The notes: a model not told the origin generated them from the sequence alone. A stretch of DNA of 64,000 nucleotides from an uncultured Bacteroides sp. (GCA_900542985.1 UQPQ01000004.1:22692-86691), one strand, 5' to 3'. Positions 1 through 8,611 are shown, counted from the stretch's first letter. A program made the numbers and translations.

Positions 1-177
1 AAGAAGAAAAACCTTGTGATACCAGTTCTTTTTCAGTCAATAAACCATATGAAAAATATGTTGAATAGCATGAATTTAAGAGAACTTTTCGTAAAGAAAA
101 GCATCCTTTCCCCTCAGGAAGGAGATTTTTTCTCAAAGTGTCGGTTAGCGGAAAAAACGAAATCGGGAAAATATGAT
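1..177. other. Left edge, no supported gene
   Basis: No convincing gene is seen here. A 63-codon frame starting at 16 is open but has no family resemblance and runs into the terminator of the neighbouring leftward gene. A weak stem (TCCTTTCC with GGAAGGA, about 109-124) followed by a T-run may end a rightward transcript coming from outside the window. Confidence 0.4.
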
Positions 178-213
178 ATAAAAAAAGGCTTTTCAATAAC
201 ACTTTGAAAAGCC
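178..213 (-). terminator. Rho-independent terminator of the DUF4250 gene
   Basis: GGCTTTTCAA (187-196) and TTGAAAAGCC (204-213) form a perfect 10-bp stem. Read leftward it is followed by a run of T (A-run at 180-186 on the + strand). It sits 36 bp past the stop of the leftward DUF4250 gene. Confidence 0.75.
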
Positions 214-248
214 GGTACTCCACATTTGTCTTGCAAAAAAAGGAAAGA

Positions 249-425
249 TTACCAGAATTTATTCATTTCTGCATTGTATTCAAATCCGGCTTCTTTCAAT
301 TGATTTACAATTTCTTCTTTGCTGACATTTAAATCTTCACACAACGCGTCGAGTGAAGGGTAGAAGTCGCGTAGCTTCATGTTGATGAGGCTGAACAGCA
401 TCATCGGATCTTTGGGTAATTCCAT
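249..425 (-). CDS. DUF4250 domain-containing small protein
   Basis: This 58-residue protein starts MELPKDPMMLFSLINMKLRD and ends in NKFW. The pattern of a short LPKDP opening, then NMKLRDFYPSLDALCEDL, matches the small uncharacterised DUF4250 family, which is about this length. The C-terminal half looks like a small helix-turn-helix-like or UBA-like fold (DLNVSKEEIVNQLKEAGFEY), but that is inference. It has no signal peptide and is probably cytoplasmic. It is monocistronic, with its own terminator downstream, and lies head-to-head with the secreted PepSY-like gene. Confidence 0.85.
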   Translation of the reverse strand: MELPKDPMMLFSLINMKLRDFYPSLDALCEDLNVSKEEIVNQLKEAGFEYNAEMNKFW

Positions 426-583
426 ATTCTTTGTACCTTTTTATTGAAAACCGTGCAAAAGTAGCAAATTTATTTTTGATGAGGATGAGAAAAAGTAGAT
501 TATTCCTATTTCTTTTCAGAATTGGTGCTTTAGTTTGCAGTATGAAAAATAAAACGAGTATTAATTTAAAAATGAAAAGCGAT

Positions 584-1027
584 ATGAAAAAGTTTATGTT
601 TTTACTGATGTGTGTGTTGACAATGCAAGTAGCTATGGCAGATAATGACAAGCCGATTACTTTTGAGCAGTTGCCCCAGACTGCTCAGCAGTTTGTAAAA
701 CAGAATTTCCCGGATTTGAAAATTGCTTTTGTCAAGATGGAAAAAGATTGGTTCGATACCGAATATAGCGTGATGTTCCTGAATGGCGATAAAATTGATT
801 TCCAAAAAGATGGTCAGTGGAAAGAAATTAAATGCCGCCGTAGCACAGTGCCTATGCAGGTTGTACCGGCTCAAATCCGTAATCATGTAAAAACCAATTA
901 TCCGGATGCAAATGTATTGTCCATTGAAAAAGACCGCTACGAATACGAAGTAAGACTCTCGAATTTCTGGGAGCTGAAGTTTGACTTGAAGTACAACTTG
1001 ATTGACATGGATCATGAAAATGACTAA
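584..1027 (+). CDS. Secreted PepSY-like (DUF2874-type) protein
   Basis: The protein has 147 residues from the ATG at 584. That start is chosen because it gives a clean signal peptide (MKKFMFLLMCVLTMQVAMA, cut before DNDK). An upstream in-frame ATG at 572 is possible; starts further upstream would bury the signal peptide. The mature part resembles two PepSY-like repeats of about 65 residues, each opening with a motif such as LPQTAQQFVKQNFPD or VPAQIRNHVKTNYPDA and ending in a beta strand rich in acidic residues. Such proteins are periplasmic in Bacteroidales and of unknown role. A strong terminator follows at 1072. Confidence 0.8.
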   Translation: MKKFMFLLMCVLTMQVAMADNDKPITFEQLPQTAQQFVKQNFPDLKIAFVKMEKDWFDTEYSVMFLNGDKIDFQKDGQWKEIKCRRSTVPMQVVPAQIRNHVKTNYPDANVLSIEKDRYEYEVRLSNFWELKFDLKYNLIDMDHEND

Positions 1028-1071
1028 ATAGGATGCCGTTGGCTTCTGATGCTACCTCTAATTGATAGATT

Positions 1072-1119
1072 CACCCCTGTTGATATCTGATATAGTTATT
1101 AACAGGGGTGTGCTTTTTT
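1072..1119 (+). terminator. Strong rho-independent terminator
   Basis: CACCCCTGTT (1072-1081) pairs with AACAGGGGTG (1101-1110), and the stem extends four more pairs inward with one G-U. A TTTTTT run follows at 1114-1119. It ends the PepSY-like transcript and insulates the DnaA-box cluster to its right. Confidence 0.85.
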
Positions 1120-1236
1120 GTTGATAAGTAGAGTGGATAAATCGGTTGATAACTTTATAAGTGCTAGATAAACAATGAGTTTTAAGTTATTAACAAGTTT
1201 GTGCTACTTGTTAATAACTTGTGGATAAATGGATAA
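1096..1236. other. Candidate replication origin: cluster of DnaA-box-like 9-mers
   Basis: Eight 9-mers of the form TTATnnACA or its complement lie in 141 bp: TTATTAACA (1096), TGTTGATAA (1119), AGTGGATAA (1132), GGTTGATAA (1144), TTATTAACA (1187), TGTTAATAA (1209), TGTGGATAA (1220, an exact complement of the consensus TTATCCACA) and a weak AATGGATAA (1228). An AT-rich stretch follows (1233-1285) and could be an unwinding element. The genes to the right run rightward for 9.5 kb and include ribosomal protein genes, as expected for a leading strand. dnaA itself is not nearby, so the call rests on the box cluster and gene orientation. Confidence 0.55.
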
Positions 1237-1285
1237 TTGAAGTATTATGCGTATATTTACATTCCATTGAGTAAAATATACGACT

Positions 1286-1885
1286 ATGAAAAAGAATATT
1301 CTTATGTTTGCTGCTGCGGCGGCTTTGTGTCTGGCGGTTTCCTGCCAGTCTGAACAGAAAAATCAGGAGTCTCAACCGGTGGATGCTTTACAAACCATAG
1401 CACAGCGTACCAGTGTGCGTAAATATGTGCAGGGAAAGGCGGTAGAGCAGGAAAAGGTGGATAAAATATTGCGTGCGGCAATGGCTGCACCCAGCGGAAT
1501 GGATCGCCGGCCTTGGGAGTTTGTGGTGGTGAACGACCGTGCTTTGCTGGATTCTCTGGCTGCTTCTTTGTCGAATGCCAAGATGCTGGCTACTGCTCCG
1601 ATGGCCATAGTAGTGGCGGCTGATACAACCAAGTCGGAATATTGGTATCTGGACTGCTCTGCAGCAGCTCAGAATATTCTTCTTTCTGCTAAGGCTCTGG
1701 GCTTGGGAACTGTATGGACAGCGGCTTATCCTTATCAGGACAGAATGGGAATTGTGAAAAAATACCTGCAGTTGCCTGAGCAAATCAGTCCGTTGTGCGT
1801 CATACCGGTAGGCTATCCCGACGGCTCTTTTACTCCTAAGGATAAGTGGGATGAAACTCGGGTTCATTACAACAAATGGAAATAA
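1286..1885 (+). CDS. Nitroreductase-family lipoprotein
   Basis: The 199-residue protein begins with a lipoprotein signal peptide (MKKNILMFAAAAALCLAVSC, lipobox AVSC), so it should be anchored in the envelope. The body is a nitroreductase-type flavoprotein: an N-terminal RTSVRKYVQGKAV, then AAMAAPSGMDRRPWEFVVV (FMN and substrate region), and LLSAKALGLGTVWTAAYP followed by IPVGYPDG near the end. Members use FMN and NAD(P)H to reduce nitro compounds or quinones; the substrate here is unknown. A lipidated, exported nitroreductase is less usual than the cytosolic form. It is the first gene to the right of the origin candidate. Confidence 0.85.
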   Translation: MKKNILMFAAAAALCLAVSCQSEQKNQESQPVDALQTIAQRTSVRKYVQGKAVEQEKVDKILRAAMAAPSGMDRRPWEFVVVNDRALLDSLAASLSNAKMLATAPMAIVVAADTTKSEYWYLDCSAAAQNILLSAKALGLGTVWTAAYPYQDRMGIVKKYLQLPEQISPLCVIPVGYPDGSFTPKDKWDETRVHYNKWK

Positions 1886-1942
1886 TTGTAAAATAAATAC
1901 TAAAGTTTTCTGTATTAGAGCTGTTAACTCGGGAAAAAGCAT

Positions 1943-1950
1943 TATTTTTG
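1943..1950 (+). promoter_or_regulatory. Bacteroidetes -7 box before purB
   Basis: TATTTTTG fits the TAnnTTTG -7 element and lies 71 bp before the purB start. No good TTTG -33 box is seen at the right distance. Confidence 0.45.
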
Positions 1951-2020
1951 CAACCTCATAGACTGCAAATGAAAGGCAGTTTTGTATACCGAATTTTAAT
2001 TTGTAAAGTAAAGTATTATA

Positions 2021-3367
2021 ATGGAGCTTGATTTACTCACGGCTATATCACCTATTGATGGGCGATACAGAGGCAAAGCGGGAGCTTTGGCTGCTTATTT
2101 TTCAGAATATGCACTGATTAAATATCGTGTGCAGGTAGAAATTGAATATTTTATTACTTTATGCGAACTGCCTTTGCCGCAGTTGAAATCATTGGATCCT
2201 GCTCGCTTTGAGTCTTTGCGTGACATCTATCGTAATTTCTCGGAAGCAGATGCCGGACGTATCAAGGAGATTGAGAGTGTAACCAATCATGATGTAAAAG
2301 CGGTTGAGTATTTCATCAAGGAACAGTTTGATAAACTGGGAGGACTGGAGGCTTATAAGGAGTTTATCCACTTTGGCCTGACTTCACAGGATATCAACAA
2401 TACTTCAGTGCCTTTGTCAATCAAGGATGCACTGGAAGAAGTGTATTATCCTCAAATTGAAAAACTGATTGCTCAGCTTACCGCATATGCAGAAGAATGG
2501 GCAAATATTCCGATGTTGGCTAAAACTCACGGACAGCCGGCTTCTCCGACTCGTCTGGGTAAGGAAATTATGGTTTTTGCATATCGCTTGAACCGTCAGT
2601 TGGCTGTATTGAAAGCTTGTCCTATCACCGCGAAATTTGGTGGTGCAACCGGAAACTATAACGCACATCATGTGGCTTATCCGGAATTCGACTGGAAAGC
2701 ATTCGGTAATCGTTTCGTGGCTGAAAAATTGGGATTGGAACGTGAAGAATATACAACCCAGATTTCCAACTACGACAACTTGGGAGCAATCTTCGATGCA
2801 ATGAAGCGTATCAATACCATTATGATTGATATGAACCGCGACTTCTGGCAATATATTTCTATGGAATACTTCAAACAGAAGATCAAAGCCGGAGAAGTTG
2901 GTTCGAGTGCAATGCCTCACAAGGTGAATCCGATTGACTTTGAAAATGCAGAAGGAAACTTGGGTATGGCTAATGCAATCTTTGAACACTTGTCAAGCAA
3001 GTTGCCGGTATCTCGTTTGCAGCGCGACCTGACAGACTCTACAGTATTGAGAAACATCGGTGTGCCGTTCGGACATACTATCATTGCTATTCAGAGTTCT
3101 TTGAAAGGATTGGGCAAACTGCTGCTGAACGAACATAAGATTTATGAAGATCTGGATAACTGCTGGAGTGTAGTAGCCGAAGCTATACAGACTATTTTGC
3201 GCCGTGAGGCTTATCCTCATCCTTATGAAGCACTGAAAGCGCTGACTCGTACTAATCAGGCTATCAATGAAGCTTCAATTAAAGATTTTATTGAAACACT
3301 GGAAGTGAGCGAGGATGTGAAGAAAGAATTACGTGCAATTACTCCTCATAACTATACAGGTATGTAA
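2021..3367 (+). CDS. purB: Adenylosuccinate lyase
   Basis: The 448-residue protein is the usual length for the Bacteroidales enzyme. It splits adenylosuccinate to AMP and SAICAR to AICAR, both with release of fumarate, in purine synthesis. Visible marks are LTAISPIDGRYR at the start, the TSQDINNT motif, KTHGQPASPTRLGKE, and the fumarase/aspartase-superfamily signature GSSAMPHKVNPIDFENAEGN (the flexible catalytic loop). The protein is cytosolic. It has its own -7 box, and rluB follows after 49 bp and may be co-transcribed. purA, which makes its AMP-branch substrate, is also in the window at 51426 but far away. Confidence 0.97.
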   Translation: MELDLLTAISPIDGRYRGKAGALAAYFSEYALIKYRVQVEIEYFITLCELPLPQLKSLDPARFESLRDIYRNFSEADAGRIKEIESVTNHDVKAVEYFIKEQFDKLGGLEAYKEFIHFGLTSQDINNTSVPLSIKDALEEVYYPQIEKLIAQLTAYAEEWANIPMLAKTHGQPASPTRLGKEIMVFAYRLNRQLAVLKACPITAKFGGATGNYNAHHVAYPEFDWKAFGNRFVAEKLGLEREEYTTQISNYDNLGAIFDAMKRINTIMIDMNRDFWQYISMEYFKQKIKAGEVGSSAMPHKVNPIDFENAEGNLGMANAIFEHLSSKLPVSRLQRDLTDSTVLRNIGVPFGHTIIAIQSSLKGLGKLLLNEHKIYEDLDNCWSVVAEAIQTILRREAYPHPYEALKALTRTNQAINEASIKDFIETLEVSEDVKKELRAITPHNYTGM

Positions 3368-3416
3368 AAAAACAGCCCGAGAGGGTTTAATATTAATTAT
3401 ATAAGAAAAAGAAATT

Positions 3417-4736
3417 ATGATGCCAGAAAGAGAAAACAGACAAGACGGAGGTGAAAACACCCAGTATAACCGTGATGGTTACAAGTCTTACAACAGAGAA
3501 GGATATAACAAATACAACAGAAGTGAAGGTGGAAACAGCTATGGCCGCCGTTCTTATGGTGCGAATCGTGAGAATGGAGATCGTCCTTATCGCTCTTCTT
3601 ATAATCCTCGCTTCAATAATAATAATGAGGACCGTCCGCAGCGTTCTTACGGTAACAATCGTCCGCAGCGCTCTTACGGAAATCGTCCGGCTTATGGTAA
3701 TAATGAAAACGGTGAGCGTTCTTCTTATAACCCGCGCTTTAACAATGGTAACCGTCCGCAGCGTTCTTATAATCCACGCTTTAATAATAATGAAGGAGGT
3801 GACCAGGCACAACGTGCTTATCGTCCGCGTTTTAACAATGGTGGCGAACAGCAGGGTTATGGAAACCGTCAGCCGCGTCCGCGCTTTGCTCCCGGACAGC
3901 AGGGGGGATATGGTCGTCAGCAGGGTAATTTCCGCCCACGTACTGCCGATTACAATCCGAATGCAAAATATAGCATGAAGAAACAGATTGAGTACAAGGA
4001 TATTCTGACTGATCCGAACGAACCGATCCGTTTGAATAAATTCTTGGCTAATGCTGGTATTTGCTCTCGTCGTGAGGCAGACGAATTCATTACAGCAGGA
4101 GTCGTTTCTGTAAATGGAGTGGTAGTTACAGAATTGGGTACTAAGATTAAACGTACGGATGAGGTGAAGTTCCACGACCAGCCGGTAAGCGTAGAGCGCA
4201 AGGTGTATGTGTTGCTGAACAAACCGAAAGACTGCGTAACTACTTCGGATGACCCACAGGAACGTAAGACTGTGATGGATTTTGTGAAGGGTGCCTGCAA
4301 GGAACGTATCTATCCGGTAGGTCGTCTGGACCGTAATACAACTGGTGTGCTGTTGCTGACAAACGATGGTGATCTGGCTTCTAAACTGACTCATCCTAAA
4401 TATCTGAAGAAGAAAATCTATCATGTATACTGTGATAAGAATGTAACAAAGGCTGATTTGGATCAGATTGTGCAGGGTATCACACTGGATGATGGAGAAA
4501 TTCATGCAGATGCTATCAGTTATGCTTCTGATACGGACAAGTCTCAGGTGGGTATCGAAATCCATTCAGGAAAGAACCGTATCGTGCGCCGTATCTTTGA
4601 ATCGCTCGGTTATCGCGTCATTAAACTGGACCGCGTATATTTTGCCGGACTTACTAAGAAGGGCTTGCGTCGTGGCGATTGGCGTTATCTGACAGAGCAG
4701 GAAGTGAACATGCTTCGTATGGGATCTTTTGAATAA
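3417..4736 (+). CDS. rluB: rRNA pseudouridine synthase (RsuA/RluB type) with Asn/Arg/Tyr-rich N-terminal extension
   Basis: The protein has 439 residues. The C-terminal part (from about residue 195) is a standard RsuA/RluB enzyme: an S4 RNA-binding domain (RLNKFLANAGICSRREADEFI), then the catalytic motif GRLDRNTTGVLLLTNDGDL with its Asp, and SGKNRIVRRIFESLGY. It should modify a uridine in large-subunit rRNA. The first 180 residues are low complexity, rich in Asn, Arg, Gly, Tyr and Ser, with repeats such as RPQRSYG, YNPRFNN and GNRPQRSY. This is probably a disordered, basic RNA-binding tail. The tail has no lysine-rich character, unlike many bacterial tails. The exact target uridine is not known. 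Confidence 0.9.
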   Translation: MMPERENRQDGGENTQYNRDGYKSYNREGYNKYNRSEGGNSYGRRSYGANRENGDRPYRSSYNPRFNNNNEDRPQRSYGNNRPQRSYGNRPAYGNNENGERSSYNPRFNNGNRPQRSYNPRFNNNEGGDQAQRAYRPRFNNGGEQQGYGNRQPRPRFAPGQQGGYGRQQGNFRPRTADYNPNAKYSMKKQIEYKDILTDPNEPIRLNKFLANAGICSRREADEFITAGVVSVNGVVVTELGTKIKRTDEVKFHDQPVSVERKVYVLLNKPKDCVTTSDDPQERKTVMDFVKGACKERIYPVGRLDRNTTGVLLLTNDGDLASKLTHPKYLKKKIYHVYCDKNVTKADLDQIVQGITLDDGEIHADAISYASDTDKSQVGIEIHSGKNRIVRRIFESLGYRVIKLDRVYFAGLTKKGLRRGDWRYLTEQEVNMLRMGSFE

Positions 4737-4777
4737 TTATTAATATATGAAATGATTTCACTATATTGAAAAACGGT

Positions 4778-4823
4778 AACGAAGAGTCTGTAGATCATTG
4801 GTTGGTTTTGCAGATTCTTCGTT
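4778..4823 (+). repeat. Inverted repeat between rluB and asnS
   Basis: AACGAAGAGTCTG (4778-4790) pairs with CAGATTCTTCGTT (4811-4823) over 13 positions with one G-U, around a 20-nt loop. No T-run follows directly, so it is a weak terminator at best or a structure in the asnS leader. Confidence 0.55.
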
Positions 4824-4886
4824 GGCGTTCGTAACGATGGGAAGTGTAGTGGGGTTGTTTTATTTCAATCATTAAATAACAGACAA

Positions 4887-6290
4887 ATGGAAACAATTCG
4901 TAGAACAAAAATTGTAGACCTTTTGAAACGCCGTGATTTCGGTGCAATGGTCAATGTGAAAGGTTGGGTGCGTACTCGTCGTGGTAGCAAACAGGTAAAC
5001 TTTATCGCGCTGAATGATGGTTCTACTATAAATAATGTACAGGTGGTAGTGGATTTGGCTAACTTTGATGAAGATATGCTGAAACAGATTACAACCGGTG
5101 CATGTATCAGTGTAAACGGTGAATTGGTGGAATCGGTAGGTGCCGGACAGGCTGCCGAAATTCAGGCTCGTGAGATTGAAGTGCTGGGCATTTGTGATAA
5201 TACTTATCCACTTCAGAAAAAAGGACACTCTATGGAGTTCCTTCGTGAAATCGCTCACTTGCGTCCTCGTACCAATACTTTTGGAGCTGTGTTCCGTATC
5301 CGTCACAATATGGCGATTGCTATTCACAAGTTCTTCCACGAACGCGGATTCTTCTATTTCCATACTCCGCTGATTACAGCATCCGACTGTGAAGGTGCAG
5401 GACAGATGTTCCAGGTTACTACCATGAACTTGTATGATTTGAAGAAAGATGAAAACGGTTCTATCATTTACGACAACGACTTCTTCGGCAAACAGGCAAG
5501 TTTGACTGTATCTGGACAGCTTGAAGGTGAGCTGGCTGCTACTGCATTGGGCGCTATCTATACATTTGGCCCTACATTCCGTGCAGAAAACTCGAATACA
5601 CCGCGTCACTTGGCTGAGTTCTGGATGATTGAACCGGAAGTGGCTTTCAATGATATCAATGATAACATGGATTTGGCTGAGGAATTTATCAAATATTGTG
5701 TGCAGTGGGCACTCGACAACTGCTACGATGATGTGAAGTTCCTGAATGATATGTTTGATAAAGGCTTGATTGAGCGTCTGCAGGGTGTGTTGAAAGAATC
5801 ATTCGTACGCTTGCCTTATACAGAAGGTATCAAGATTTTGGAAGAGGCTGTTGCGAAAGGACATAAGTTTGAATTCCCGGTATATTGGGGTGTAGACTTG
5901 GCTTCGGAACACGAACGTTATTTGGTGGAAGAACACTTTAAACGTCCGGTTATTCTGACTGATTATCCGAAGGAAATCAAGGCATTCTATATGAAGCAGA
6001 ACGAAGATGGTAAGACTGTCCGTGCAATGGATGTTTTGTTCCCGAAAATTGGTGAAATCATTGGTGGATCTGAACGTGAAGCTGATTATGACAAACTGCT
6101 GACTCGTATTCAGGAATTGAATATCCCAATGAAAGATATGTGGTGGTATCTGGATACTCGTAAGTACGGTTCATGTCCTCATTCTGGATTCGGACTTGGA
6201 TTTGAACGTTTGTTGCTCTTCGTAACAGGTATGGCTAATATTCGTGATGTAATACCATTTCCACGTACTCCACGTAACGCAGAATTCTAA
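4887..6290 (+). CDS. asnS: Asparagine--tRNA ligase
   Basis: The 467-residue class IIb aminoacyl-tRNA synthetase charges tRNA-Asn with asparagine in the cytosol. It has an N-terminal OB-fold anticodon-binding domain ([25 protein letters not shown]), motif 1 near [25 protein letters not shown], motif 2 around [21 protein letters not shown], and motif 3 [29 protein letters not shown]. The RAENS/RHLAEF context fits AsnRS rather than AspRS. Its presence implies direct Asn-tRNA charging. A terminator follows at 6319. Confidence 0.97.
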   Translation: METIRRTKIVDLLKRRDFGAMVNVKGWVRTRRGSKQVNFIALNDGSTINNVQVVVDLANFDEDMLKQITTGACISVNGELVESVGAGQAAEIQAREIEVLGICDNTYPLQKKGHSMEFLREIAHLRPRTNTFGAVFRIRHNMAIAIHKFFHERGFFYFHTPLITASDCEGAGQMFQVTTMNLYDLKKDENGSIIYDNDFFGKQASLTVSGQLEGELAATALGAIYTFGPTFRAENSNTPRHLAEFWMIEPEVAFNDINDNMDLAEEFIKYCVQWALDNCYDDVKFLNDMFDKGLIERLQGVLKESFVRLPYTEGIKILEEAVAKGHKFEFPVYWGVDLASEHERYLVEEHFKRPVILTDYPKEIKAFYMKQNEDGKTVRAMDVLFPKIGEIIGGSEREADYDKLLTRIQELNIPMKDMWWYLDTRKYGSCPHSGFGLGFERLLLFVTGMANIRDVIPFPRTPRNAEF

Positions 6291-6318
6291 TAATCGTTTT
6301 TTTTGAATAAACTGTTAG

Positions 6319-6358
6319 GGCGTCTTGTTGGCTGAAAGGCCGGTAAGACGCCTTTTAT
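6319..6358 (+). terminator. Terminator after asnS
   Basis: GGCGTCTT (6319-6326) pairs with AAGACGCC (6345-6352), followed by TTTTATAT. It lies 29 bp past the asnS stop. Confidence 0.75.
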
Positions 6359-6480
6359 ATTTTCTGGATGAGAAAACAGAAGACTTTACGGGAAAAAGAG
6401 GATTGGGTGTATGTTGAAAAGAGAAATGAATTTATTGCTAATAATTTAATGAAAAACAGCGTATTTTAAAATGTTTTTGT

Positions 6481-6488
6481 TATATTTG
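6481..6488 (+). promoter_or_regulatory. -7 box before the DUF4488 gene
   Basis: TATATTTG matches TAnnTTTG, 41 bp before the ATG. The -33 position has no clear TTTG. Confidence 0.45.
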
Positions 6489-6528
6489 TGTGTGCTCCGT
6501 TAGCAGATGAACTCTAATACATATAATT

Positions 6529-7023
6529 ATGAAAATCCGTTATTTCTTATCATTGATGGTAGCTATGCTGCTGGGTACAATGAGTACGGTAGTAGCACAG
6601 GATATTGAGGAAAAAGTGCCGGTAACACTGAATGGTGTTTGGCAAATGTGTTTTTATCGTTCAAGTTCGCCCGATATACCCGGTGAATTAAAAACAAGTA
6701 ATTCTCTTAAGATTCTTTCCGACGACGGACGTTTCTGTAATTTGGTGATGATGCCGCAGGGGGCTATTATAATAGGTTATGGTACTTATAAGGTAGAATC
6801 GCCTGAAGTGTATTCTGAAACAATTGAAAAGAACATTCATCTTCCTCAATTGGATGGAAAAAAGAATGAGCTTCACTTTAAATTAGAGGATAATGGAAAT
6901 TTGATGTATATAAAATATTTCCTGGCTCAAGATAAGGATGGGAATCAGGTGGATTCATGGTGCTATGAAATATGGAAGCGGGTAGAAATGCCGGAAGAAT
7001 ATCCGGAGAACATTATCCGTTGA
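6529..7023 (+). CDS. Secreted DUF4488-type protein
   Basis: This 164-residue protein has a clear signal peptide (MKIRYFLSLMVAMLLGTMST, cut after VVAQ). The body has the LNGVWQMCFY opening, SLKILSDDGRFCNL, and a C-terminal YEIWKRV strand, like the lipocalin-like DUF4488 family seen in Bacteroides secreted proteins. It is probably a small periplasmic or surface beta-barrel that binds something, but no ligand is known. It stands alone, with its own -7 box and a strong terminator. Confidence 0.8.
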   Translation: MKIRYFLSLMVAMLLGTMSTVVAQDIEEKVPVTLNGVWQMCFYRSSSPDIPGELKTSNSLKILSDDGRFCNLVMMPQGAIIIGYGTYKVESPEVYSETIEKNIHLPQLDGKKNELHFKLEDNGNLMYIKYFLAQDKDGNQVDSWCYEIWKRVEMPEEYPENIIR

Positions 7024-7033
7024 TAAAATAAGC

Positions 7034-7076
7034 AAAGAGCGAAGTACAAAAGTCTTGGAAATGTACTTCGCTCTTT
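7034..7076. terminator. Bidirectional terminator
   Basis: AAAGAGCGAAGTACA (7034-7048) and TGTACTTCGCTCTTT (7062-7076) form a perfect 15-bp stem with T-runs usable in both directions. It separates the convergent DUF4488 gene and the leftward small membrane protein gene. Confidence 0.85.
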
Positions 7077-7098
7077 TTATGCTGGAAAGGAGGATGGG

Positions 7099-7299
7099 TT
7101 ATGCACGAGATGGATTGTCCCGTGGAGCCAATAAATAATAGATGGCTGCTCCTATGATTTGAAAAAGCAGGATTATTGCAATCCATAGCGCTTTGGCACC
7201 ATTACTCAGTTTCGTATTCTTCATGATGTCAAGGATGGCAATGATGAGGACTGCCAGAAACAAGAATAAGATAAGTATAAAAATACTGTAATTTGACAT
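7099..7299 (-). CDS. Small membrane protein with PLDc_N-type domain
   Basis: The 66-residue protein has two membrane segments (about residues 4-24 and 37-58) joined by a short loop NTKLSNGAKALW, and ends YYLLAPRDNPSRA. This is the pattern of the PLDc_N domain (the membrane anchor of cardiolipin synthases) standing alone, a common small inner-membrane protein in Bacteroidetes. It has no phospholipase catalytic domain. Its role is unknown. Confidence 0.75.
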   Translation of the reverse strand: MSNYSIFILILFLFLAVLIIAILDIMKNTKLSNGAKALWIAIILLFQIIGAAIYYLLAPRDNPSRA

Positions 7300-7602
7300 G
7301 GTGAAATATTTTAAGGTTTGTTTGTATCTGCGGTGTATTTAAAATTGCAATTGCATTTATAAGAATGGTGTGATGGAATGACCTTGTATTAAAATAAAGC
7401 CCAGATGTAACAAACATATCTGTTAAATTATCTTTGTTGCAAGATAAGGAAAAAAAGTGAAATATGCAATTTGAAATGAGATATTTTAGATTGGTGTATA
7501 GGGAGGAGCGCCTCTAGGGAAGAAGAGTGTCTGCAATCTGTGCTGAAATTGTGTATTCGTTAAAACTCAATCATTTGCAGAAAGAAAAAAATATATAAAA
7601 TC
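7300..7602. other. Intergenic stretch before the rplM promoter
   Basis: No gene is seen. TATCTTTG at 7429-7436 resembles a rightward -7 box but lacks a TTTG at the -33 distance. An upstream start of the rplM leader there is possible but unsupported. Confidence 0.35.
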
Positions 7603-7633
7603 TTTGAGGGTTCAAGGAAAAGTCGTACCTTTG
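7603..7633 (+). promoter_or_regulatory. rplM-rpsI promoter
   Basis: A textbook Bacteroidetes promoter: TTTG (7603-7606), a 19-base spacer, then TACCTTTG (7626-7633). It predicts a leader of roughly 115 nt before rplM. Confidence 0.8.
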
Positions 7634-7756
7634 CAAGCCGATTATTATCAAATAGTGATAAATTTTTAATTCTGAGCATCTTGTTCTTCATTGTCCGGAA
7701 GGATGAGATAGGAGGAAATTGTTTTTTAGTAGTAACATTTAAAAAAGAATTTAAGA

Positions 7757-8218
7757 GTGGATACTTTAAGTTACAAGACCATTTCTGCAAACAAGGAAAC
7801 TGCAACAAAAGAATGGGTTGTAGTTGATGCTACCGATCAGGTTGTAGGCCGTCTCGGTGCTAAAGTTGCAAAGTTGTTGAGAGGTAAGTACAAACCAAAC
7901 TTCACCCCTCATGTAGACTGCGGTGATAACGTAATTATCATCAATGCAGACAAAGTGAAATTTACAGGTAATAAGTGGAATGATAAAGTTTACCTGAGCT
8001 ACACTGGTTATCCAGGTGGTCAGCGTGAAATCACTCCTGCTCGCTTGATGGCTAAACCGAATGGCGCTGAAAAATTGATGAAGAAAGTAGTTAAAGGTAT
8101 GCTTCCTAAGAATCGTCTGGGAGCTAAGTTGCTGGGTAACTTGTATGTGTACGAAGGTGCTGAACACAAACACGAAGCTCAGACTCCGAAAGTAATTGAT
8201 ATTAACACACTTAAATAA
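7757..8218 (+). CDS. rplM: 50S ribosomal protein L13
   Basis: The 153-residue protein begins at a GTG (7757), giving MDTLSYKTISANKETATKEW, the usual start of this protein in Bacteroides. Core L13 motifs are WVVVDATDQVVGRLGAKVAKLLRGKYKP, HVDCGDNVIIINADKVKFTG and the late MLPKNRLGAKLLGNLYVYEGAEHKHEAQ. L13 is an early assembly protein of the large subunit. rpsI follows after 6 bp, the conserved rplM-rpsI operon, driven by the promoter at 7603. Confidence 0.98.
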   Translation: MDTLSYKTISANKETATKEWVVVDATDQVVGRLGAKVAKLLRGKYKPNFTPHVDCGDNVIIINADKVKFTGNKWNDKVYLSYTGYPGGQREITPARLMAKPNGAEKLMKKVVKGMLPKNRLGAKLLGNLYVYEGAEHKHEAQTPKVIDINTLK

Positions 8219-8224
8219 TAAAGA

Positions 8225-8611
8225 ATGGAAGTAGTAAATGCATTAGGTAGACGTAAAAGCGCTATCGCACGCGTTTTCGTAAGCGAAGGTACAGGAAAGA
8301 TTACTATTAACAAGAGAGACCTTGCACAGTACTTTCCATCAACTATTCTGCAGTATGTAGTAAAACAGCCGTTGAATAAACTGGAAGTGGCTGAAAAATA
8401 TGATATCAAAGTAAATCTTTGCGGTGGTGGTTTCACTGGTCAGTCTCAGGCTTTGCGTTTGGCAATTGCTCGTGCACTGGTTAAAATCAACCCGGAAGAT
8501 AAGAAAACTCTTCGTGCTGAAGGTTTCATGACTCGCGATCCTCGTGAAGTTGAACGTAAGAAACCAGGACGTCCTAAAGCACGTAGAAGATTCCAGTTCA
8601 GTAAACGTTAA
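8225..8611 (+). CDS. rpsI: 30S ribosomal protein S9
   Basis: The 128-residue protein has the S9 start VNALGRRKSAIARVFV, the central GGGFTGQSQALRLAIARAL, and the basic tail GRPKARRRFQFSKR that reaches the P-site tRNA in the decoding centre. It is the second gene of the rplM-rpsI operon. The final Lys-Arg is intact. Confidence 0.98.
   Translation: MEVVNALGRRKSAIARVFVSEGTGKITINKRDLAQYFPSTILQYVVKQPLNKLEVAEKYDIKVNLCGGGFTGQSQALRLAIARALVKINPEDKKTLRAEGFMTRDPREVERKKPGRPKARRRFQFSKR

Noticed and set aside
3393..4565. 390-codon leftward frame antisense to rluB
   Set aside because: Arises from the repetitive codons of the Asn/Arg-rich tail; no family features; rluB is certain on the other strand.
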